NCBI GenBank assembly: GCA_964354155.1
Contig: CAYGYG010000022.1
Coordinates: 1-42,810, forward strand
DNA from: CAYGYG01 sp964354155
GTDB taxonomy: Bacteria; Hydrothermota; Tepidihabitantia; SM23-42; CAYGYG01
Direction of reading: 5' to 3'
Length of the DNA stretch: 42,810 bases
The notes below the pieces were generated by a model, which worked only from the letters and a program-made list of their open reading frames with translations, was not told the origin of the DNA and did no database searches. Each line of letters starts with the position of its first letter. Within the stretch, counting starts at the first letter, position 1. This document shows positions 1-6,043 of this stretch, in pieces. The translations under genes were made by a program, and so were the position numbers.

Positions 1-15
1 GGCAGTGGTTAATGG

Positions 16-44
16 TTGACAAACGGCCGAATTCGTGCTAAACT
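16..44 (+). promoter_or_regulatory. sigma70-type promoter for the first secreted protein
   Basis: A perfect TTGACA (16-21) is followed after 17 bp by TAAACT (39-44), a 4/6 match to the -10 consensus. Transcription would begin near 51, leaving a short leader with a strong AAGGAGG site at 63-69 before the ATG at 76. Confidence 0.55.
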
Positions 45-75
45 ACGACGTAAGCCTTTAAAAAGGAGGCAAACC

Positions 76-939
76 ATGAAGGCATTAGTTCTTGTGTTGA
101 TCGCGGCGGCGATCATGTTTGCAGACACGACCGTAGTAACGTATGGAACCAGGGCAGCCAGCAACTACATCCCTTTCTGGGGTAATAGCTACGACGCCTG
201 CCGGTTACAGACCCTATGGTTGCAGTCTGAGATCAATACGGTGGGCCGTATCATCAGCTTCGGCTTCGAGATGGGGGCCACAGCGGCTACTGGCACCTTC
301 AACAACTTCAAGTTCTACCTCTGCCACACGAGTGTAAGTCAATTGGGTACGGTCTTTGCCGACAACTACGGCGGCAATACTCCGGTACTGCTCATTGACT
401 CGGCCTCGTTCACCGTAACTGGAGCAGCCAATACGTGGATCGAATGGCCGGTCGGCTTCAACTACAATAACACCTCGAATCTTTTGGCCGAGGTGACGTG
501 GCGGACTGACAACGGTGTCGGCGTCACGATATGGCGGACGACCGAGAGCGTACCCAGGCGGGTCTACAACATGACTGATGACCAGGCAACGAGCGGAACT
601 ACCGGGAACCAGGGATACCGTCTGCAGTTAAGAATCGATCGGGGTGTCGGCGTGAAGGAGGAGAGACCCCAGATGGTTGCGCAGCCGGTCGCCCGGTTAA
701 CGGTTGCCCCCAACCCGGTGCGCCTGGGCACCAAGACGACCCTGGCCGTGTCGAACTTAAACCAGGCTATCAACACGGTTTCCGTCTACGACATGAGCGG
801 CAAGCTGGTTCGTACCCTCGCGGTGCGGAATGGACAGGCGGTCTGGACCCTTCGGGATAGCAGAAACGAGCTGGTTTCATCCGGTGTGTATTTCGTGAGA
901 GCGGGTGACTTGAAGGGCCGGATTACGGTTATTCACTGA
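76..939 (+). CDS. secreted protein with T9SS-type C-terminal sorting domain
   Basis: This 287-residue protein has no recognisable enzymatic domain. It begins MKALVLVLIAAAIMFADT, a clear signal peptide. ATG 76 is chosen over an in-frame upstream ATG at 16 because AAGGAGG (63-69) sits 6 nt before it and the upstream stretch is basic and lies inside the promoter. The middle (about 25-200) is rich in Asn, Thr and Tyr with alternating hydrophobics, like a secreted beta domain. Residues about 205-287 form a FlgD-like Ig/type IX secretion sorting domain: APNPV, VSVYDMSGKLVRTL, and a terminal SSGVYFVRAG strand. It is therefore expected to cross the outer membrane by a Por-type system and remain on the surface or be released. 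It is a single-gene unit with its own promoter and terminator. Confidence 0.8.
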   Translation: MKALVLVLIAAAIMFADTTVVTYGTRAASNYIPFWGNSYDACRLQTLWLQSEINTVGRIISFGFEMGATAATGTFNNFKFYLCHTSVSQLGTVFADNYGGNTPVLLIDSASFTVTGAANTWIEWPVGFNYNNTSNLLAEVTWRTDNGVGVTIWRTTESVPRRVYNMTDDQATSGTTGNQGYRLQLRIDRGVGVKEERPQMVAQPVARLTVAPNPVRLGTKTTLAVSNLNQAINTVSVYDMSGKLVRTLAVRNGQAVWTLRDSRNELVSSGVYFVRAGDLKGRITVIH

Positions 940-955
940 TTGTCAGCATTACAGG

Positions 956-989
956 AAAGGGTGGCGGCATGAGCAGCCACCCTTTTTTT
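956..989 (+). terminator. rho-independent terminator
   Basis: The perfect 7-bp stem GGGTGGC (959-965) / GCCACCC (976-982) has a 10-nt loop and is followed by seven T (983-989). Flanking AAA and TTT extend the stem. It lies about 20 nt after the stop of the first CDS. Confidence 0.9.
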
Positions 990-1150
990 GTTATGAAGGT
1001 TGTTGATGTAGGGTGGCATTTCACATGCCTTCAGAAGAGGCTGATGGCTCGTGGCAAATGGCCAAGGGCAATATGAAAGGCTGACGTGAGGAAATGAGTG
1101 AATGGGAAGCCGTACGTCATTTCGAGGAGTCCCGTTTGCGCGGGACGGCC

Positions 1151-1227
1151 GAAGAATCTAATTGGGATCCTTCGTCCCGGATGGGACTCAGGATGACAAA
1201 GCCGGCGGTCGGATGTAAAATCCGACC
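1151..1227. repeat. dispersed palindromic repeats in the 990-1299 spacer
   Basis: There is no credible gene between 990 and 1481. Positions 1151-1198 (GAAGAATCTAATTGGGATCC through GGATGACA) belong to a repeat family that recurs at 36535-36599. Directly after it, 1207-1227 is a hairpin with an 8-bp stem (GGTCGGAT / ATCCGACC, 5-nt loop). These look like non-coding intergenic repeats; short open frames here on both strands have no signal worth calling. Confidence 0.6.
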
Positions 1228-1299
1228 CTACGAAGGCAATGCCGGGCACGAGGCCCGATGCTACGATGAGACAAAGCACATGATTGCCAAAGATTTCCC

Positions 1300-1327
1300 T
1301 TGATTCTGGATGCTTTCCGGATAGAAT
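1300..1327 (+). promoter_or_regulatory. probable hisC promoter
   Basis: TTGATT (1300-1305), a 16-bp spacer and TAGAAT (1322-1327) match the spacing seen at the other promoters of this window. The implied leader to hisC is about 150 nt. I see no recognisable riboswitch or attenuator in it. Confidence 0.45.
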
Positions 1328-1481
1328 GGGACGAAGTGTTGACGCACCCTCAATATCCGGGAAACCCTGTTTGTCTTGAGCCGTCGCTCCGTCGAGATGG
1401 GTGGACGGCTATTCCCTTTGCTCGGCCTGAACGGCGAACCTCGTGGCCGGTCTCGTAACCGCTGAGCTAACAGGAGGTTAG

Positions 1482-2570
1482 ATGGCAGTGAAGCCGAAGG
1501 ATAACGTAAGGATAATACAGACCTACAAGCCAGGCAAGCCGATTGAAGAGGTCATACGGGAGCTCAGACTGACCGGGGAAGTCATCAAGCTTGCTTCCAA
1601 TGAGAATCCATTGGGTACGTCGCCCCTTGCCCTCCAGGCAATGCGCAAGGCATTGAAGGAGTCCTATCTTTACCCGGACGATAGCTGTTTCTACCTGAAA
1701 AACGCGTTAGCCCAGAAATTCAACGTCAAACCGGGCGAAGTCATCGTCGGCAACGGTTCGGTGGAGATTCTGCCGCTGGTCACGCTGGCATATCTTGCTC
1801 CCAGCGAAAGCGCGATTGTCGCCAAGGGCGCATTCATTTGGTACAAGATCGCCGTCAATATCGCCGGGGGCGAGCTGATCGAAGTGCCGATGAAGAACCA
1901 TGCTCACGATCTTGAGGCGATGCTCGCCGCGGTGAAGCCGAACACAAAACTCGTCTTCATCGCCAATCCTAACAATCCGACCGGGACGATTGTAACCAAA
2001 GATGAGTTCGACTGTTTTATGACACGGCTGCCCGAGCACATTTTAGTTGTCATGGATGAGGCCTATTGCGAGTATATTCACGATCCCGTATATCCGGAAT
2101 CTTTTCCTTACCTGCGGGCGGGTAAGAACCTATTGATTCTCCGGACCTATTCCAAGATCTACGGTCTGGCCGGGCCGAGACTGGGCTATGGTTTTGCCGG
2201 TGAAGAGATTGTCAACGATCTGATGAAGATGAGGATTTCGTTCAACGCCAACCGAATTTCTCAGATCGCCGGCATTGCCGCGCTTGACGATCACGAGCAC
2301 GTACGAAAGAGCGTCGAACTCAACGAAGCAGGAAAGGTTTTTCTCTACGAAGCCTACAAGAAGCTGGGGCTGTTCTATCTTCCAACGTACGGCAACTTCG
2401 TCTTCGTCGATTTTGACAAGGATAGCCAGACGGTTTTCGAGACGTTGCAGCGGCACGGGATTATCGCCCGGACCATCAAGGAGTATGGCTTCCCGACGGC
2501 CCTACGCATTACTATCGGTACTGAGAAGCAGAACAACAGGCTGATTAGAACACTTAAGAAGATACTTTAG
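1482..2570 (+). CDS. hisC: histidinol-phosphate aminotransferase
   Basis: A class I/II PLP aminotransferase of 362 residues, the usual HisC length. It exchanges an amino group between histidinol phosphate and 2-oxoglutarate in histidine synthesis; such enzymes may also serve aromatic amino acids. Family hallmarks are SNENPLG near residue 39, the FIANPNNPTG loop near 160, DEAYCEY near 190 and the PLP-lysine motif RTYSKIYGLAGPRLGYG near 222. ATG 1482 is preceded by AGGAGG with 4-5 nt spacing. No other histidine genes are in the window, so the strict substrate is inferred from the family. It is followed on the same strand by the tyrosine phenol-lyase-like gene, 57 bp later with its own ribosome site. 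Confidence 0.85.
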   Translation: MAVKPKDNVRIIQTYKPGKPIEEVIRELRLTGEVIKLASNENPLGTSPLALQAMRKALKESYLYPDDSCFYLKNALAQKFNVKPGEVIVGNGSVEILPLVTLAYLAPSESAIVAKGAFIWYKIAVNIAGGELIEVPMKNHAHDLEAMLAAVKPNTKLVFIANPNNPTGTIVTKDEFDCFMTRLPEHILVVMDEAYCEYIHDPVYPESFPYLRAGKNLLILRTYSKIYGLAGPRLGYGFAGEEIVNDLMKMRISFNANRISQIAGIAALDDHEHVRKSVELNEAGKVFLYEAYKKLGLFYLPTYGNFVFVDFDKDSQTVFETLQRHGIIARTIKEYGFPTALRITIGTEKQNNRLIRTLKKIL

Positions 2571-2627
2571 GTTTAGTGAATATCATTAGTTATTTCAGGA
2601 AATACAACAACCCATTAGGAGGTAATG

Positions 2628-4076
2628 ATGGAAATTAAGTTGGCTGACGGCAGGATCATGCCGGTTGAAATGCACCGAGCGCGCATGGTCCAGAAGATTG
2701 GGCTGGCTCCGGCTGAGGAGCGGTACAAGGCGATGGAGACAGCGGGTTACAATACGTTTCTCCTAAAGACGAAAGACGTTTTTCTGGACATGTTGACCGA
2801 CAGCGGTGTCAACGCGATGAGCGACCACCAGTTTGCCGGTTTCATTACCACCGATGATGCGTACGCTGGCAGTATGACCTTCTACCAGTTTGCTGACGCG
2901 GTGAAGGATGTGCTCGGCTACGAGCATGTCATGAACGTGCACCAGGGCAGGGCGGCCGAACACCTGCTGTCCAAGGTTTTTGCCAAGCCGGGCGGGGCCA
3001 CGATCACCAACTATCACTTCACTACGACCAAGGCCCATATCGAAGTGACCGGCCAAATGGACTGCCTTGAGCTCTTCATGGATGAGGCGCTCCAGACCAA
3101 GAGCACCCATCAGTTCAAGGGTTGTATAGACATCCAGAAGGTGAAGGATGCAATCAAGAAGTACGGCCGGGATAAGATTGCCTATATACGCATGGAGGCA
3201 ACCACGAACTTGTTGGGCGGTCAGCCGTTCTCGATGGCAAATTTGCTCGAGGTCCGAAAGGTCTGCGATGACAACGGCCTGATGCTGGTTCTTGACGGCA
3301 GTCTGATATCGGAGAACGCGTACTTCATCTGGAAGAGGGAGAAGGGTTACGAGAACAAGACGATTGGCGAAATCATCAAGGAGATGTGCGCCCTTTCAGA
3401 CATCTTCTACATGAGCGGCCGTAAGAATACATGCGTTCGGGGTGGCTGTATCGCGACGAACAACAAGAAGCTGTTTGAGGTGATCGAACCCTGGCTGCCG
3501 GTCTACGAAGGTTTCTTCACGTACGGCGGTATGTCGATGCGTGAGGTCGGCGCCATGGCGGTTGGTTTGCGCGAGATGACCGACCCGGGCATGGCGGGAA
3601 GCTCGATTGAGCAGATTCGCTTTTTTGTCGAGAAGCTCGACGCCATGGGTATCCCGGTTGTGACACCGGCCGGTGGCCTGGCTTGTCACATCGATGCCCG
3701 GAAGTTCTTACCTCACATACCCAAGGAGCAGTACATCGCGGGCGCGTCCACCGCCGCCCTGTACATCGCTTCCGGCGTGAGGGCTATGGAGCGCGGTACG
3801 ATATCGATGGACCGTGACAAGAAGGGTAACGAGGTCTTCTGTGATCTCGAGTTAACCCGCATTGCTATTCCGCGCCGGGTCTACTCGGTCGGGCATATCG
3901 AGTACATAATCGAGCGCATCAGCTGGCTGGCTAAGAACAAGAATCTGATCAAAGGGCTGAAGTTCACCTCCGAACCGCCGGTGCTGAGGTTCTTCCTGGG
4001 TAAGCTGGCGGCGCTTGACGGTTGGGGCCGGAAACTGACCGACGCTTTCAAGAAGGACTTCGGCGACACGCTCTAA
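2628..4076 (+). CDS. tyrosine phenol-lyase / tryptophanase family beta-eliminating lyase
   Basis: A PLP enzyme of 482 residues in the TnaA/TPL family, which splits aromatic amino acids into the aromatic moiety, pyruvate and ammonia. Compared from memory with Citrobacter tyrosine phenol-lyase, it keeps LTDSG, DDAYAGS, HQGRAAE, the FTTT stretch with the TPL-type Thr (about Thr132), TNLLGGQP, MSGRK with the PLP lysine (Lys266), GVRAMERG with the TPL phenol-site Arg (Arg389) and AIPRRVY. FTTT and MERG favour a TPL-like over a tryptophanase-like pocket. The conserved Arg of the DATR motif (TPL Arg217) is Leu226 here, and the SGKKD loop is SGRKN, so substrate or activity may differ. ATG 2628 is preferred to ATG 2625 because AGGAGG (2617-2622) is then 5 nt away. 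Confidence 0.8.
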   Translation: MEIKLADGRIMPVEMHRARMVQKIGLAPAEERYKAMETAGYNTFLLKTKDVFLDMLTDSGVNAMSDHQFAGFITTDDAYAGSMTFYQFADAVKDVLGYEHVMNVHQGRAAEHLLSKVFAKPGGATITNYHFTTTKAHIEVTGQMDCLELFMDEALQTKSTHQFKGCIDIQKVKDAIKKYGRDKIAYIRMEATTNLLGGQPFSMANLLEVRKVCDDNGLMLVLDGSLISENAYFIWKREKGYENKTIGEIIKEMCALSDIFYMSGRKNTCVRGGCIATNNKKLFEVIEPWLPVYEGFFTYGGMSMREVGAMAVGLREMTDPGMAGSSIEQIRFFVEKLDAMGIPVVTPAGGLACHIDARKFLPHIPKEQYIAGASTAALYIASGVRAMERGTISMDRDKKGNEVFCDLELTRIAIPRRVYSVGHIEYIIERISWLAKNKNLIKGLKFTSEPPVLRFFLGKLAALDGWGRKLTDAFKKDFGDTL

Positions 4077-4080
4077 CCCC

Positions 4081-4106
4081 TGGGGTCAAATCTCTACTTT
4101 GAACAT
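4081..4106. repeat. left 26-bp inverted repeat of the Y1 element
   Basis: It starts TGGGGTCAAATC and ends TTTGAACAT, and is the exact reverse complement of 5125-5150. The match stops at both edges: positions 4080/5151 and 4107/5124 do not pair. Confidence 0.9.
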
Positions 4107-4138
4107 CAATGACCGTTGACTGGTCGTAATATTCATTC

Positions 4139-5137
4139 ATGGCAAGAGCGCTGAGGATTGAGTATCCGGGTGCGTACTATCATGTCATGTGTCGGGGCAA
4201 TGAGCGAAGGCCGATATACCTTGATGAGCGTGATCGGAAGCGCTTTCTTCACTTTCTAACCGAGTCATTGGAGATATATCAGGTCGTCCTTCATGCCTAT
4301 GTAATGATGCATAATCATTTTCACCTGGTCGTGCAGACGAAGCGGGCCAATTTGAGTGAATTCATGAGGCGGTTCAATATCTGTTACACGGGCTGGTTCA
4401 ACTACGCTCACGGGCGATGCGGACATCTCTATCAGGGGCGCTACAAGGCGTTGCTGGTCGATGCGGATAGATACCTCTTGGAGCTGTCGCGTTATGTGCA
4501 CCTCAATCCGGTGCGAGCGGATTGGTTTGCGAAGCATGACTATGGGGAGCGGTGGCGATATGTTCAGCGATATCAATGGAGCAGCTTGCTCAGCTATTTA
4601 GAGATGAGACCGACTGACGGGTTCGTAGACTGCGAGATGATTCTTGCTGTGGCCGGCGGACGCCAGGCCCATCGACGGTATATTCAGGAGGGTCTCATGG
4701 GGCGAATGGACGATCCTTTCAAACACGTCAAGGAACAGATGATTCTGGGTGACGATGATTTCGTAGCACGCATTAGGGCTCGGCATGTCGCGGCGGGCTC
4801 GTTGCGTGATCAACCGTCGTATCGCGGTCTGGTTGCCGAGGCGATCAGTCCTGATGCCTTGCTGGATTGTGTCGCCCGGATTCTGAAGCTTGCAAAGGGA
4901 ACGATTACAGCGTCGGGGGTAAGAGGTCATGGGAAGATCAGGGGGATTGCTGCCGAGTTGCTTTACAGATACAGTGACTTGACGGAGGCGGGGATCGGCC
5001 GTTTGCTCGGCGGTATTGACTACGGCGCGGTGCACCAGTTGCGCCGTCGTCTGAAGCAGCGTGTGAGCCATGATCCGATTGTCCGATTGGAATACGAGGG
5101 AGTTGAGCGTGAACTCAACCGGTTATGTTCAAAGTAG
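4139..5137 (+). CDS. Y1 (HUH) REP-associated-type transposase
   Basis: The protein has 332 residues. Residues about 1-130 form a Y1_Tnp domain: the N-terminal RxEYPGAYYHVMCRGNERRPIY signature in split form (EYPGAYYHV, CRGNERR), the HUH metal motif in MMHNHFHLVVQ near 60, and the catalytic Tyr in ELSRYVHLNPVRA near 120. The C-terminal 200 residues are a helical extension common in TnpA_REP-like proteins. Such enzymes cut and join single-stranded DNA at hairpin ends. The stop codon (5135-5137) lies inside the right inverted repeat. No good Shine-Dalgarno precedes ATG 4139. Confidence 0.85.
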   Translation: MARALRIEYPGAYYHVMCRGNERRPIYLDERDRKRFLHFLTESLEIYQVVLHAYVMMHNHFHLVVQTKRANLSEFMRRFNICYTGWFNYAHGRCGHLYQGRYKALLVDADRYLLELSRYVHLNPVRADWFAKHDYGERWRYVQRYQWSSLLSYLEMRPTDGFVDCEMILAVAGGRQAHRRYIQEGLMGRMDDPFKHVKEQMILGDDDFVARIRARHVAAGSLRDQPSYRGLVAEAISPDALLDCVARILKLAKGTITASGVRGHGKIRGIAAELLYRYSDLTEAGIGRLLGGIDYGAVHQLRRRLKQRVSHDPIVRLEYEGVERELNRLCSK

Positions 5138-5150
5138 AGATTTGACCCCA
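5125..5150. repeat. right 26-bp inverted repeat of the Y1 element
   Basis: It starts ATGTTCAAAG and ends GACCCCA, and is the exact reverse complement of 4081-4106. It contains the transposase stop codon and ends on the first base of the next gene's start codon. Confidence 0.9.
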
Positions 5151-6043
5151 TGAAGGGCTTTGCGGAGTTGATTGCCAAGGCGCAGGCCAGGGGGAGGAGG
5201 GTCTGTGTCGTCGCAAGGGCCGAGGACGAATCGGTGCTCGAGGGAATCAAACTGGCCGGTGCGCACAACATGATTGCTCCGATTCTAATCGGCGCGAAGC
5301 GGCAGATTGAGGCAATCGCCGGGAAAGTGGGCCTCGGCCTGGCCGACACGAAAATCATCGATTGCGAGGACGAAGAACAGGTCATGCGGCAGGCCGATAC
5401 CTTGACCAGGGAGCAAAACGGCGTGCTGATGAAAGGTCAGATTGCGACTTCGACCTTTCTCAAGGGTGTTCTTAACAAGGAATACGGGTTGCGTACCGGT
5501 CGTATCCTGAGTCACGTGGCGGTGCTCGAGATACCGGCCTATCACAAGCTGTTGCTGATGTCCGACGGCGGCATGAATCCCAAACTTGACTTGAGGATCA
5601 GGGTCGATATCATCCGGAATGCCCTCGAGCTGGCCCATGCTATGGGCATAGCCGAGCCCCGGGTGGCGTTGATTGCCGCGAGCGAATCCGTCAATCCGGA
5701 GATGCCCGAGACGGTGGATGCGGTGGAAATCGTCAAAATGGCACAGGGCGGCGAAATCAGCGGGGCCCGGATCGAGGGTCCGTTCGGTTTCGACGTCGCC
5801 GTCTCCCGGGAAGCCGCGGTGCACAAGAAGATGAAGAGCGAGATCGCCGGCGACGTCGATATTCTTATTATGCCCAATATTTCGGCGGGGAATATTTGGG
5901 CCAAAGGCTTGATGTATTTTGCGAAGGCCAAGGCGGCCGGTACGGTGATGGGGGCATCGTACGGCGTGGTCATGCTTTCGCGTGCCGACCCGCCGGAAGC
6001 CAAACTTCATTCAATCGCCCTCGGCATTCTGTCTTCGCCGTGA
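5150..6043 (+). CDS. phosphate butyryltransferase / phosphate acetyltransferase family
   Basis: The protein has 297 residues, matching the Ptb branch of the PTA_PTB family, which swaps CoA for phosphate on acyl groups in fermentative acyl-CoA metabolism. Seen: an N-terminal helix with DELI-like FAELIAKA, GVLMKGQIATSTFLKGVL near 100, LMSDGGMNPKLDL near 140, EGPFGFDVAVS near 205 and the C-terminal DILIMPNISAGNIWAKGL and GVVMLSRADPPEAK motifs. Acyl chain preference cannot be read. The start is forced: the only in-frame upstream codons before a TAG at 5135 carry no alternative start. The ATG has no convincing Shine-Dalgarno because the transposable element ends on its first base. The stop overlaps mfd (GTGA), implying coupling. 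Confidence 0.8.
   Translation: MKGFAELIAKAQARGRRVCVVARAEDESVLEGIKLAGAHNMIAPILIGAKRQIEAIAGKVGLGLADTKIIDCEDEEQVMRQADTLTREQNGVLMKGQIATSTFLKGVLNKEYGLRTGRILSHVAVLEIPAYHKLLLMSDGGMNPKLDLRIRVDIIRNALELAHAMGIAEPRVALIAASESVNPEMPETVDAVEIVKMAQGGEISGARIEGPFGFDVAVSREAAVHKKMKSEIAGDVDILIMPNISAGNIWAKGLMYFAKAKAAGTVMGASYGVVMLSRADPPEAKLHSIALGILSSP

Larger units (their letters stand above)
4081..5150 (+). mobile_element. Y1-transposase element with perfect 26-bp inverted ends
   Basis: The element is bounded by 26-bp perfect inverted repeats (4081-4106 and 5125-5150) and carries a single Y1 (HUH) transposase gene. The left end starts 4 bp after the stop of the lyase gene. The last base of the right end is the A of the next gene's ATG. 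Perfect long inverted ends are not typical of plain IS200/IS605 elements but resemble REP-associated (RAYT-type) modules flanked by inverted REP sequences. No clear target-site duplication is visible. Confidence 0.8.

Noticed and set aside
5896..6039. Upstream extension of mfd to 5896
   Set aside because: It lies wholly inside the preceding acyltransferase gene in another frame; the GTG at 6040 overlapping the stop codon is the better start.
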